Positions 1 through 12,545 are shown, numbered from the stretch's first letter. The stretch is DNA of 64,000 nucleotides from Roridomyces roridus (GCA_029378245.1 JARKIF010000023.1:186001-250000); one strand, 5' to 3'. Made by a program: numbers and translations. The notes: generated from the sequence alone by a model not told the origin.

Positions 1-568
1 ACGACCGTCCGTTGAATCTAGGATGATTGTTTGGAAGCAAGATTGCGGGAACGAGTCAGATATCATAAGATCCTTACACCAGCAGCCAAAACAGCCTAGT
101 CACGGCTCCTAGCCCCCCCAGAGATACCCCTGTCCAGTGGGCGTTGACGAAGTAAATCAGAATGTCAATGTCGTGAAAACCTGGTCCAGACTTATTGTTG
201 TATTGCTAAATTCATTCAATCAATTTATAGCCCGATGTAAAGCTTCTATTTTAGGTGTTCGCATATAGCCGTTAATAATATTAATAATTTTGATGACATC
301 GTCTAATTTTTGAATTTGTCAAAGTATATGACCTGCATCTTTTTTTTTATAAATGGTTCCAGCATCAGTAATACGAATCCAGGTTTCCAAAGAGTTAGTT
401 TTATCGCAAAGAGTCTATATGAGCCTAGACGGGACTGCATTGTCGTGTGTATACAAGAGGAAGGTCTAAAGTAGCCTCCATCCGATTGAATTCTGTACGC
501 CTCGAGTCAAATACTCGAGAACGGAATACAAAAAAAAAACCAATCATACCGTTTTATTAACATCGCGT
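1..568. other. Intergenic, no gene seen
   Basis: AT-rich stretch downstream of the phosphoglycerate mutase stop codon. I see no reading frame with a recognisable motif, no tRNA-like module and no clear repeat. It probably holds the 3' UTR of the minus-strand gene ending at 569. Confidence 0.5.
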
Positions 569-2450
569 CTACTTGCGCACAAGTAACGACCTCCCCGTCA
601 TCTCTGCGTCTCGTCAGCACAAGTCATCCATACGCAAACGAAAAGAAACTCGCCCTCGGGCTTGGTCAACCCCATAAGATCCAACACCGTCGGCGCCACA
701 TCACAAAGGGCCCCATTCTCCTCCTCCTCCTTCTCCCCGGCACCCCCCTCGTACGTCTTCTCCCCATCCTCCTTGAGCCCATACTTCCCCTTCCTCTCCT
801 GGGGCGCAGCCAAAATGAAGGGCACGGGATTACACGTATGCGCCGTATGCGGAGCCCCCGTCTCCGCGTTGCGCATTTGCTCTGCGTTCCCGTGGTCAGA
901 TGTGACGAGGAGGACGTACCCCGCTTTCTGGCATGCGGCGTAGATCGTGCCCACGGCGGCGTCGGTGGCGGTGATGGCTTTCACGGCCGCGTCGTATTTG
1001 CCTGTATGCCCGACCTGGATTGAGGGTCATTAGCGAGATCAAGGCGAGGGAGTAGCGTACATACCATGTCCGGGGGCGCAAAGTTGCACATGACAAAGTC
1101 GTGCTTGCCCTCTTCGAGGACTTTGGCTACAGTGTCAGCAACGGCCTGGACAGCCATCTCGGGCTGTAGGTCGTACGTCGCTACCTTTGGCGATGGTACC
1201 ATATGCCTCTCCTCGTCTTTGAACTGCGCCTCGACACCGCCGTTGAAAAAGAAGGTAACATGGGCGTACTTCTCCGTCTCTGATTTTTCGATGAGTGAGA
1301 TATCAACAAGCCATGGTCACACTCACCGGCGATGTGCGCCTGCGTCTTGCCCTGCGACGCAAGCCACTCGGCGAGGACGTTGGTCATTGCCTGAGGCGGG
1401 AAGGCCACTGCAAACGGATACTCGCCGTTGTATTGCGACATGGTGGTGATATGCAAGCCCTTTGGGATCGTCACCTCCATCGGCTTGTCGGGGAGCCCAA
1501 ACACCGCAGTGATTTCACGCATGCGGTCAGAACGGTAGTTGAAGAAGAACAGGGTATCGTCGTCTGGCCCGCATGAGACGGTCCACAGTATGAAAGGTTC
1601 TTCACGCACCTTTGATACGCCCTTCATCGCCGTTGACGATGATGGGCTTGAGGAACTCGTCCGTGACGTCATTCTCGTAGTTTTTCTTGATGGCAGCGAC
1701 GGCGTCGGTGCCCTCCTCGCCCACACCGCCCACGAGCCCGTCGATGGCGATCTTGACGCGCTCCCAGCGCTTATCGCGGTCCATGGCATAGTACCGACCA
1801 ACGACCGTCGCCAGCGTGCCATACTTCTCCTTGGCCATAAAGTCGAGGAGATCTTGGCAGTATCCAGCAGCGGAGCGTGGTGCGGTGTCACGACCATCGC
1901 CGATGAAGTGCACGTACACGTTTGGAATGCCCTGCTCCTTCGCAGCTTCGAGGAGCGCGTAAAGGTGGGTGATGTGGGAGTGGACGCCACCGTCGGAGAT
2001 CTATGCCTTTCAGCGGCGGAGATTGGGGAAGGAGAGAAAGACGCACCAGGCCCAGGAGATGCAGCCTTCCGTTACCCTCCTTTGCACGCTTGAAGCTCTC
2101 GAGGATGGTCTTGTTCTTGTGGAACTCGCGCTTCTTGATAGATACGTCGATACGGACAATGTCCTGCCACACGATGCGACCCGCGCCGATGTTAAGATGT
2201 CTGGATCACTGAGCCTCAGAAAGCCAATTAGATTGGACACGTACCCGACTTCAGAGTTGCCCATGAGCCCATCGCTGAGTCCGACGGCGATACCGTGCGC
2301 TGCGAGACGACGCTGGGCGTGCTCGGCACCGATCTTGTCCATATTCTCGGTCGTGCCAGCTTCGATGGCGTTTCCCTCAAGCCCAGGCTCTGTTGCGATG
2401 CCCCAGCCATCGTGGACGATCAGGCAGACCTTTTCTTTGGTGTCGGACAT
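569..2450 (-). CDS. gpmI: 2,3-bisphosphoglycerate-independent phosphoglycerate mutase
   Basis: Interconverts 3- and 2-phosphoglycerate in cytosolic glycolysis/gluconeogenesis. Joining seven exons gives 532 residues, close to the family's usual 510-530. Motifs in order: HDGWG with a metal-binding Asp near residue 14; [13 protein letters not shown] with the phosphorylated Ser at 66; [58 protein letters not shown]. Introns are 2244-2201, 2046-2001, 1609-1564, 1326-1280, 1064-1015 and 653-604. The last one has a GC donor (GCGAGT); only this splice yields the conserved C-terminal [10 protein letters not shown] followed by VRK and a TAG at 571-569. I chose the ATG at 2450 (MSDTKEK); an in-frame ATG 15 nt upstream is possible. 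It is transcribed divergently from the PLC-like gene, with about 460 bp between the two start codons. Confidence 0.95.
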
Positions 2451-2861
2451 GACGGCAAAAGACAAGAATTCGGATCAAAGTTTGATCACCGCTTGCTTCT
2501 GACCATCGTGCCTCTTAAAGCTTTGCCATTGGGCAGAAGATGCAGACCCTGTCCCATGCGTGGATTCCCAGCCTCCATTCTCTACTCATCTGTCCCCTCG
2601 CTTGCTCTCTGCCCTCACTCACGGGATCTCCATGGAGCATCTCTCTTCTTTTCTTGTGAAGCTCGAGGAGTCGTGCCACCGCCTATCCAGGGCGTATCTG
2701 ACGAATCCAAGGCCCTCCTCCCCAACGGGATGTCCTTCGTCGATGAGCCACCAAAATAACGCCTCATTTGTGCTATTCCAGGACTTCTCAACGTGATAGA
2801 TTCACAGCCAGCGTCCCCATGACACGGCAACAGCTACTCCCACTGCCCGACAACACGCGAA

Positions 2862-2867
2862 TATAAA
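2862..2867 (+). promoter_or_regulatory. TATA-like element of the PLC-like gene
   Basis: TATAAA lies 43 nt upstream of the chosen ATG at 2910, a typical position for a TATA element with a short 5' UTR. Confidence 0.45.
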
Positions 2868-2909
2868 GCACAGAAGTCAAAGTAACGTGTGTCGCCGTCT
2901 CCTCTGCTC

Positions 2910-4124
2910 ATGCTCTCCCACATTTCTCTCCTCCTCCTCCTCCTCCTCCCGCTGGCTTTCGGGTGCGCAGCCGATGTACTTTGCGTCCCACGAGACAGAC
3001 ACTGAATGATAAGCAGGCAGACCGTGTGCAACGGCAACGCAGCGCTGTGCGATCGCAGTTATGGGAACGTTACCTTCCTGGGCGCGCACGACTCGTTCGC
3101 GTTCAGCGAGGACGCGCTCGCTCGTACGTTTCCCAAATTGCCATCATAACAAGTCTCTAACTTCTCGTAGTTGCTGCGGACCAACAGGTTAATATCACAG
3201 CACAATTGGACCTTGGAGTCCGTTTCCTTCAAGCCCAGTCCCACCTCAACGACGGAGTGATTCACTTTTGTCACACCAGTGCGTGTTGTCTCCCGTTCTG
3301 CTTCTCCTCTGATACGATCCAACTCAGGCTGCGCCCTCTTTGACGGAGGCACTGTTCTCGCATATCTGCAAACCCTCATGGCCTGGCTCGAAGCCAATCC
3401 AAACGAAATCGTTACGTGCCTCTTCACCAACCCCGAGGGACTGTCGATTCCAGACGTTTGGCAACCTGTATTCGAGCAATCTGGTGCGTGGTGTCATTAT
3501 TCTCGTATCACTACTAACGACGCTATCCAGGAATTTCCGCCGTCGCCTACACACCTCCGCAGAATCCCATGCCGGCCGACGCGTGGCCCACATTAGCCAG
3601 CATGCTCTCCGCCGGCACTCGCGTCGTCATCTTCCTCGACGCAGGTGCAGATGGGACCGACGGCGCCGCTGTCCCTTACATCCTCCCTGAATTCACCATG
3701 GTGCGGAGTCATCCTGTCTTTCCTCAATATCAATTTCATAATGACAACAGATCTGGGAACCCCCCTTCGACTCGACGAACGCCTCCTTCCCATGCTCCGT
3801 CAACCGCATCTCAGGATCTCCCGCAGACCACCTCTACCTCCTCAACCACTTTCTCGACATCGACATCCTCGGGATACTCATCAGTGATCCCGGACAGGCG
3901 CCGACGACCAATAGCGTTGCTTCGTGCGTATCTCTCTATTTCTCTCTTCTTCAGGTTTTTTGTTCCATGTACTGACGGGGGCACGAAATTCGAATAGAAT
4001 CGTAGCAGACGCCCAGGGCTGTGTACCTCTCAGCCAGCGGAACGCCAACCCTACTTACGTGCTGTTGGATTTCGTGAACCTCGGGGATGGGATGGCCGCT
4101 GTGAATCAGCTCAATGGCCTTTGA
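2910..4124 (+). CDS. Secreted PLC-like phosphodiesterase (PI-PLC X-type TIM barrel)
   Basis: Seven exons encode 297 residues (introns 2963-3016, 3124-3170, 3279-3327, 3484-3530, 3701-3750, 3924-3997). The N-terminus is a signal peptide: MLSHIS, then seven leucines and PLAFG. Both histidine motifs expected for the PLC-like fold are visible: TFLGAHDSF early and HFCHTSCALFDGG in the middle. The protein stays colinear with fungal secreted PLC-like proteins through WLEANPNEIVTCLF, SAGTRVVIFLDAG and YLLNHFLDIDILG. In this family the enzyme is predicted to act outside the cell on phosphoinositide- or glycerophosphodiester-type substrates, but the real substrate is unknown. The start was chosen because the first exon gives a clean signal peptide and splices in frame to GQTVCNGNAALC. 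Its neighbour iPGM is divergent. Confidence 0.85.
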
Positions 4125-4739
4125 ATTCAGCGGTCGGTACTTATATTGGCTTCTGGTCGGTCCTGAGTTGATTCCACTCTTCCACAGTTTTTGAGCTTCG
4201 GGCTTCTTCGTCATGTTGAATTTGTTCTATCCATTCAGAAGCATCCATCCCTCCAAGTCAGGTCCATTCGACGCTTGTCTCGAGAAAGTCTTGGATCATG
4301 AGTTCGACCCCATCGCTTGTTCGACTCGAGTGCATGCCACGGGAATAGTAATCAAAATCGATGGTTTTTTGTTTCAAATATGCAGTGACTTTGTCTATAG
4401 ATTCAAAGAGAGAGTCAATGTCATTCCGATACCAGCAACATGGGCCAATCGTGATGAGTGAAGTTCAAAGCACTCAACTTCATCTAGAATCGAGTTCCTA
4501 CCCTGGCTCTTGTCCGAGGAACGAGGAAAGCTCTGGAGGAGAAGGATGTCGAAGTCGGTCATTGAAACTTGATTTCAGAGGCGCAACGTGCATGTACGCC
4601 CTGATACGTACAAATCGCGCCAAAAAGTCTTTGTTTCAATTTTTTGACTGCCATTACATCCAAATTCGTCTGGCAAGAAAGGCTGCAAGAGCGGCAAAGA
4701 TGATTAAATCGTCCTCGCGAGGAAAATAAAAACATGGTG

Positions 4740-5360
4740 TTCCTGGCCAGAGCCGCCACGGGGAGTCGAACCTACGAGGACGCTAACAAACTGACGATGC
4801 TTCGATACCACAGTGAACAGTGAAGGATCCGAGTACATGTGAGATGTATGTACTGCCTGACAGAACCAAAAAGAAAAAAAACAGGGACCGGCAACGCGCG
4901 CGAGGTTTCGGGGGGAATCGAACCCACAACTGTGAGGCACCAGGGACGCAACCCCCCACAACTGTCGCGTACACAGAAAACGCGTCAAGAGGGCGGCGAG
5001 GGAGTGGTATAGGTGCTATTTGAAACGTAAGTAGTCAATAGAACGAAAAGGGATGGGTTGCTTTGAGAGTCACCGAGAGGAATCGAACCTTCGGGGACTT
5101 CAGATGCGACGGTATAATGACCATGCTTCCAAGTTGAACTGCAGGCTACATCGGCCGTGAATCAGAGACTACCGCTGAGGTTGAAAAAACTCCATAGATA
5201 CCCATGACGCGTAACCTGTGGTATGTATCTACTCTGCTGCCCAAAAAGATCTTGGCAGTTTACACAACCACATGATTTGGAGGGGAATCGAACCCACGAC
5301 TCGCGCAGAGAAAGTCACGAAACTACCCATATCTGCTCAGTGCACAGAGAATACCTGGCA
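4740..5360 (-). repeat. Cluster of four tRNA-like modules
   Basis: Four minus-strand B-box-like cores (GGTTCGANTCC) sit near 4762-4772, 4914-4924, 5079-5089 and 5283-5293, spaced 150-200 bp apart. Upstream of each on the minus strand are A-box-like pieces, for example GGGTAGTTTCGTGAC before the fourth. None folds by eye into a full cloverleaf with a matching 7-bp acceptor stem, so I call them tRNA-derived (SINE-like or pseudo-tRNA), not working tRNA genes. Short ORFs translated across them read GNRTH or GIEP and are not proteins. The rest of 4125-5560 shows no gene. Confidence 0.55.
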
Positions 5361-5563
5361 CGATCGCTCACAGTTGAAGTTCAGTTAACGGATTCCACGC
5401 CAGTCCTCCTCCCTCGCGAAAAAGCATCAGGAAGAAAGAACCGCGCAAAAAGACAGTGGCAACGAGTGAGAATTAGTATGTAAGTATCAAGAGGAAATTG
5501 TCTGTCAATTCATCTAGGTGTCTGTATCCGCATCCATGTCCGAATCCAAGAACCAAACCACCC

Positions 5564-7106
5564 CTACAGCACGCACACAACAACACCAAGCGCACCGAGG
5601 ACAACGGCAGTCAGCGCAGGCAAACGCAACGCCACACCTCCACTACTCGACGGCGCAGCACTCGCCCCGCTCTTCGCCGCAGACGCAGAAGCCTTACTCC
5701 CACTCGACCCCGAAACCTTGGCAGCCCCACTCGCCGACCCGGAAGCAGCCGCCGGTCCCTCACTGACATAATCTTGCAACTCAGCAGGCGTGACGCTCCC
5801 ATTCGGTCCGTCAACGTTGAGGTACGCGCCTTGAGCGTTGACGAGGCGGGCGGCGGAGCCTGTTTTCCAGCCGGCGGATTTCATGAGTGGGTACGCGGCT
5901 TTGAAGGAGCCGACGGAGAGGGTGGAGAGTTCGTGTTCGAGGATCATGAGGCCGGGAGATTTTGGGCCTGTGCGGGAATAAATTATTTCATGTGTGGGTA
6001 GGATTCGAAAAGGACACGCACCATTCAACCAAGTCGTCATATTACCAGCGATTTCAGCCTGCGTCGTCACCGCGGGAGTCTGCATGAGCGACCAATCCTC
6101 TGTATCGTGGTTCCAGACCATCATCTCCATCCCAAACACGTACTTGGCGATCGCGCGCACGCGGTTGTCGGCATCGCCAGTGGGAGGACGCCAGTACCGC
6201 GGGATACGACCGTTCGTAGACAGGTAGATGATGTTCATGCTCCAGCCGAGTTCGGAGACGATGGCCATGTCGGTGAGCGTGGTTAGTTGTTGGTGCGACC
6301 ATCTGAGAAGAGAAGTTGATTCGGCGGTAGCGAGTAGCGAATAGAAACGTACGTGTGGCAAGCGAGGTCGTTCCCTGAATCCAGGAGCATTTGCCAGGCC
6401 GAGACGTTGCCCTGGATGCTATACCCGATGACAAAGTGTGTGGCCACTTCGTTGTTGGTCTTGAGGAAATCGAGGAGCTCGCCAGTGACCTGTCACAAGA
6501 ACCCTGAGCAAAGGATCAAATTGCCAAGACAAAACTCGCCTCTGTCGGACTAGAACGTCGCCGTCAGGGACGCACAAATTGAAGAAAAGACAAACGCACC
6601 CGTCATCGAAATTGAGCGCCAGCGTTCCATCGGGAGCGTTAAAGACATCCCCGTCCGCCCGGCACCCGACGTACGAGCTGCACACAGTCGAGCTCATCGG
6701 GTCTACACCAGTCGGATACGCCCCGCCTCCAGTGCTCTGCGGGATATTGGGGATGAGGCCAGCGCTCTTGGCGGCGTTGTAGGCGTCGACCCAGCCCTGA
6801 GGGAGCTTGGTGACGTCGGGAGTTTGGGACCCCTGAGCGGTGAAGGGCGGGAGAGCGGCGAGCCATGCTGTTGGAGGGGTTTGTCGTGAGGTGCGTAGTG
6901 AGATTGAATGGGAAGGCTAGCGTACCGGCTGAACCGACTTGGGGAAAGTCGTCCCTTGCGAAGAGCGCGTGGGCGACGTGGTCTCGAGGTTGAGCCCAGT
7001 GCTCAGGGAGGGCGTGACGCGAGAAGTGTTCGTGGTGGTGGGATGTAGGCAGATGTGCGTGTGCGGAGAGAGCGGGGAGGAGTAAAAGAGCGACGGTGGC
7101 TAGCAT
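5564..7106 (-). CDS. GPI-anchored chitin deacetylase (NodB-type polysaccharide deacetylase)
   Basis: Predicted to remove acetyl groups from chitin at the cell wall. Six exons give 426 residues. Motifs: signal peptide MLATVALLLLPALSAHAH; NodB motif 1 NFDDGP (catalytic and metal-binding Asp pair); motif 2 CHTWSH (two zinc histidines); later RYWRPPTGDADNRVR and MILEHELS. The C-terminus is a Ser/Ala/Gly-rich linker followed by the hydrophobic tail LPALTAVVLGALGVVVCVL, typical of a GPI-anchor signal. Introns: 6925-6868, 6599-6550, 6539-6490, 6352-6303 and 6021-5968. Exon 3 is only 10 nt (6549-6540) and encodes the Pro-Thr-Glu after DDG; the intron after it begins with GC (GCGAGT). No other join keeps DDGP in frame. 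A TATA element is not obvious. Confidence 0.9.
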
Positions 7107-7336
7107 GGTGGCGGGTAGGAAGAGAGAGAGAAGAGTGAACCGGATCAAATCATTACGTTCTCCAAGTAAATCCAAGCCTTCCAAGATCTCTGGGCCTTGG
7201 CACCGCAGCACAGTCTAGCACAGTCCGGGTCGGCCGGGTGAAATAGACCCAAGACCAGCCGCGCGCGGCGGCATAGTTTGCAGTCGGGCCAGGGGAAGAA
7301 ATATTTTTTTTCCGCCGAGGCTGAATACCCTCTAGC

Positions 7337-7843
7337 CTAGTCTCGGAGGCCCAGACGTTGAAGTTCTGACGCCGCAATCTCACTGCTAGCATAATCAGAA
7401 CACGTGAGTTACTACCATATATGTAATTCTTTTGATTTCTCATGGGTTGTCAGAAAGAATGATGGACGGTTGGCGGCTAGAACGTCTGGGCCGATCGACC
7501 CGTTGTCACCTACCCCGCCATTTTGCTCAATTCCGTCCCTCACTCTTCCGGGGGTCAAACCAACTTGCTTGGCATGCTTGGGGGAGGTATTTAAAACATT
7601 TGGTCACCCAAGTTGAGGGGACCCGGGGGCATGGCCAATAACGAGTCTCGAAAAGAATTTCAGTTTGAGTGCGGGGCAGGTTACGGTAGGTGGGTACGGG
7701 TCAATCGGCCCAGACATTGTAGCCGCCACTCGTCCATCATTCTTTCTTGGCAGCCATGAGAATAAAAAACAATTACATATATGGTAATAATTCACGTGGC
7801 TCTCAGATTGCGCGCGGCTACAACGTCTGGGTTTCCGAGACTA
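7337..7843. mobile_element. Foldback element with about 190-bp inverted arms
   Basis: The left arm (from 7337: TAGTCTCGGAGGCCCAGACG, then through CACGTGAGTTACTACC, CATATATGTAATT and GAATGATGGACG) recurs in reverse complement at the right end (7843 back to about 7690), with scattered mismatches. The middle, about 7530-7680, is not clearly repeated. Two short ORFs on opposite strands (7404-7616 and 7604-7795) encode similar peptides only because they read the two arms. I see no transposase and no convincing target-site duplication. The outer tips match the 3' end of the adjacent tRNA-like module (GGTAGTCTCGG). Confidence 0.6.
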
Positions 7844-7900
7844 CCGATTCGAACGACTGCACCATCATCAATGCTTTGGAGGTGCTCAGAACTTGGCAGA
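7842..7900 (-). pseudogene. tRNA-like 3' half
   Basis: The minus strand reads GTGCAGTCGTTCGAATCGG and then TAGTCTCGGA. This resembles the T arm and acceptor strand of the true tRNA-Thr 130 bp away (CAGTCGTTCAAATCGGCT). No matching 5' acceptor strand is visible, so it is a degenerate or truncated tRNA-derived sequence. It abuts the right tip of the foldback element. Confidence 0.4.
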
Positions 7901-7974
7901 CACGCGAGGGGTAGGGCTCCATTATGGCGCATCTGCAGTGGAATGAATTCACAGTAACGAGAAGCAAATAGAAT

Positions 7975-8065
7975 TCCCGCTAGCCGATTTGAACGACTGA
8001 CCTCGTCATAAGAGCCTGAGATGGCAGATACTAGTGACGCGCTCTACCAACTGAGCTAAGAGGGA
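7975..8065 (-). tRNA. tRNA-Thr (anticodon AGU) with a 19-nt intron
   Basis: The minus-strand sequence folds into a standard tRNA. The acceptor is TCCCTCT against AGCGGGA (one mismatch at pair 5). The D arm is GCTC-AGTTGGTA-GAGC. The anticodon stem is CGTCA/TGACG with loop CTAGTAA, giving anticodon AGT. The T arm is AGTCG-TTCAAAT-CGGCT. The intron TCTGCCATCTCAGGCTCTT lies one base 3' of the anticodon, the normal position. The mature length is 72 nt before CCA. A-box (TAGCTCAGTTGG) and B-box (GTTCAAATC) promoters are present. I see only TTT, not a strong T run, just downstream. Confidence 0.9.
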
Positions 8066-8303
8066 ATCGGAAGTGGCTACGTCTGGGTCATTACCCTAAG
8101 GAAACTGGCATCGATGTGTTATCTCGCCCAGCTTGGTCGCCCCGGCAACCCACATCAATCAATCAACGAAAACAAAAACCAAGTCGAGTCATATCGGGGA
8201 GTGAGTCATCTCTGTCCCTCTTTCCTTCCACCACCACCCACTCACGAAACGCAAGTGCGGTCCCGAGTTACCCTTTTACGAAAACTAACCCCTTGTTCCG
8301 CAG

Positions 8304-9784
<1,481 letters not shown>

Positions 9785-9959
9785 ATAATTCTGGGGACAC
9801 GACTGGGTGAAAAATACGAAGGGGGATGGACTTATTTTCATATCTATTTACAGCAGTGATGCAGGATAGCCAAGTTTAAAGTTATGATCAGTTTTCAACT
9901 CAACGCGCACGGGTATTCAACGTTAATCAACGGTGAAAGACTTAGGAAAAATAATCGCC

Positions 9960-10830
9960 TATCCGTGTATAGCAGGTCGCGGAATCGAACCGCCGTCCGG
10001 TTGCATCTTGGACGATTACCTTGGCGAACGAGGGTGCCGCCACTACCTGAACGAGTCCTTTTAGGATCCTCTCATTTACGTATCACGTTTCTATAAAACT
10101 TCTACGAGTCCTCCACCCCCTGCTGCGGAATCGAACCGCCGCGCGCTGGTCCAGACTCCAGATGAGCAAGGGACCTATACCTATAGCTACTGGCAGTTTA
10201 CTTCAGGGAACTGCAATTTCAGATTACGCCCACCGGAAGTGAGATCAGGGACGACCGGTATTCAGCATCCAAGGTCTCGCGGCATGGGCGGCAGGTTGCA
10301 TGTATTTACTCTAGATCTAAGACTGAAAGGTACTTACATTAAGAAAACTGTTCGCGCCAGCCTATTCGTCCACGTCTGGCTGCGGAATCGAACCGCGGCT
10401 CCCAGATGAGCGCTACATGAAGGAATCTAGATTACGGATGACGGAACTTGGAAGCGAGACCAGGGACGAATATTCACTGCCATTCCGAGTCAGATCTCAG
10501 CATCCAAGTCTGGGCGTGATAAGTAAACGAACGGCAGGTGGCATATGTCCAGTCCGATTTGCTGTGAATTGCCGTGCCCCATAGCAAAGAGAATTTCGGA
10601 AAGGGGCAAGACTGACTTGAACTTCGAAGTACATAAAAAATTGTTCCAACAAATCATTTTTGATTCACTCCCTGCGGAATCAAATCACGGCTCGCTGGTG
10701 CTTATGAGCGCTAGAAGGTACAGTAGAGTGTTGTCACTCCAATCAACAAAAATAAACAAACTCTCCACTGTGGAAGCACCTCGGCACGGAATCGAACCGT
10801 GGAAAGGCGACTAAAATATTTAAACGATGT
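9960..10830 (-). repeat. Cluster of tRNA-like modules
   Basis: Minus-strand B-box-like cores lie near 9981-9992, 10127-10138, 10384-10394 and 10788-10799, with a decayed one near 10676. The copy at 10127 shares its upstream body with copies at 16650 and 38436: CTGCCAGTAG, GGTCCCTTGCTCATCTGGA, then GGCGGTTCGATTCCGC. The copy at 9981 can pair CAGGT with ACCTG at its ends, about 77 nt apart, but lacks a normal anticodon arm by eye. No protein-coding gene is visible between 9785 and 10960. Confidence 0.55.
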
Positions 10831-11085
10831 CCATGGGACTCACTTCGATACACAGACCGAACTTGGGCCGGACAACATTCAAGATTACACTCTTTTGATC
10901 GCATCCGAGGTTAGTAGTACTCTTTCATTCTTCGACCGCAAAGACACGGAATCTCTTGAGTCTTCACGACAATGGCTGTTAAGTATGATATTCTGACGGC
11001 TGGAGGTGCGTTGCTCTTCGAAGTCCCCAAGTGTCAACTGTTTCAGTGCCCTGCAGACATTCCCCGAGCCTCCACAAGACTAAAT
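10770..11085. repeat. Dispersed repeat R2, copy 1
   Basis: The sequence around GGAAGCACCTCGGCACGGAA, GATACACAG, GACAACATTCAAGAT and ATCCGAGGT matches 35776-35885. The following part (GACACGGAATCTC, GGTGCGTTG, CCCCAAGT, CCTGCAGACATTCCCCGA, ACAAGAC) matches 36618-36735. Here the two parts are nearly adjacent; in the other copy a 680-bp element separates them. The repeat contains one tRNA-like module at its left end. A short ORF at 10972-11316 runs through it but shows no family motif. Confidence 0.55.
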
Positions 11086-12360
11086 TCGTTGGACACAGTA
11101 TTGCAGCCGCGTCCCTATCACGTCATCAATCACCCTTTCATCAAACCACCACCTCCGCTAGCGGATTGCATTGGGATTGCATCCCTCGGTTCTCATGCAG
11201 CTTTACATTCGACACTTCGCTGCTGGCTGCATTCGGGCCTAAACTACTTACCGCGCCTCAATGCACGATTTCTCGAGACGCGATTCACGTTCTCAGCGGC
11301 CGTCTTGTCACGGTGAGTGTTCTAGCGCGACTTATGTCTTCTCAGACTTCTGCATTTCAAGGCAAATCTTGCGGGCACCTTAACCTACAGCGCCGAGCGA
11401 TGCCCACGCCTTCTCCTGGTTTTCCGAGTCAATGATGTACGACTGTCTACTACGACACCGACACCGACTCTCGGCGCACGCACACCCAATCTGTGATCCC
11501 TTCTAGGGGCCTCAGGCGTAGCTCCGGTTCAAAACACGCTGCGACTGTCGTGGTATGACGCGACGCTGCATGATTCCGGTTACTACGGACAGATCGCTTG
11601 CTTTCGATGCAACCTTTGGTCCTCGACCCCTTTCAATCCATCCATAAGCGAGAATCTGCGACTGGCAACGTAAGTACTGGTACGCGTCGAGGCCAACTCG
11701 TCCTGAGAAAATGCTGAATCTGACAGTCCAGGACCGCTTTCGCGATTTCACGCCATTCTTCCGTCATATTTCATTTTCCGTGGCGTGTGGTGAGAACTTG
11801 GAGGCTAGTTTAGGTCTGCGGGTATAAAGAGTGCAGTTATATGCCCGTTCATACTCCTAGCCTCACTTACACACCCGCTTCAGCAATGGTCTCCAATAGA
11901 TCTGCGCAATGCCTTGCTCATAATCTCAGACTGACGGCACACTGTGTGGTGGCTCGCTTGTAGGTCAGCCGGCCGATATTCGTGTCGTTGCCTGCTCCAG
12001 CCAGAGCCCATCGGGAATGGCTACTTGCTGCTGGTATTGGGCTCCTCAAAGCTATTGGACGCCGCCCTTCGACTGCGGCTTCCCAACACCTCGGCTGATC
12101 ACTGTCTTTTCTGTGCTCCGGCTTATCAAGCACATTTCAGCGGGGGCAAGCGCCTGCTCAAGCCCGCGCGCCTCAAGCAAGGTGTACTTTTCTTGGTCTG
12201 AGCAGCAGATCAGGCGGGCGTGCGTCATGGCCTTGATGCACCGGTCTTGGCCCGCACGGTATGTGGGTCTATTTTTGCAAAACCAAGATCCGCACAAAAG
12301 CCAGGACGACGTAGGAGCAATCACAGCGGAAGTCCAGGAATTGATAGGCGCATTCAATTG
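11086..12360. other. Intergenic, possible decayed coding sequence
   Basis: Codon-like, GC-balanced sequence with a strong donor-like GTGAGTGTTC near 11312 and several open frames, for example 11031-11435 (+). I recognise no family in any frame. It may be a decayed gene or a transposon remnant, and I cannot assign it. Confidence 0.3.
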
Positions 12361-12545
12361 GCTACCATTTTCAAAATTTCCATATGAGTAGTGGCGGCGC
12401 CAAAACCATCAGCGAATCAGATTCAAAACCCATCGGGCTTGCCTTATAAGGGAACCCCGAAGCATGCCCCAAGCGTTTTTCATCTGATTTTACTTTTACT
12501 TTTGGCGCCGCCGTTACCCATTAGGAAATTTTGAAAATGGTAGCG
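12361..12545. mobile_element. MITE-like element with about 45-bp terminal inverted repeats
   Basis: The left end GCTACCATTTTCAAAATTTC and the following GTGGCGGCGCCAAAA are mirrored at the right end (TTTTGGCGCCGCCGTTACCC, then GAAATTTTGAAAATGGTAGC). About six mismatches occur in 45 bp, with weaker similarity for a further 25 bp inward. The element is 185 bp with no coding capacity. No certain target-site duplication is visible. Confidence 0.65.

Noticed and set aside
5070..5150. Possible functional tRNA gene
   Set aside because: The T arm is good, but no 5' strand pairs with the acceptor end and the anticodon loop lacks U33. Kept only as a tRNA-like module.
4820..5483. Short ORFs reading GNRTH and similar (also GIEPP near 38600 and 39430)
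   Set aside because: These are conceptual translations of the tRNA-like B-box region (GGAATCGAACC), a well-known artefact, not proteins.
7404..7795. Two opposite ORFs with similar peptides, considered as duplicated genes
   Set aside because: They only read the two arms of one inverted repeat.
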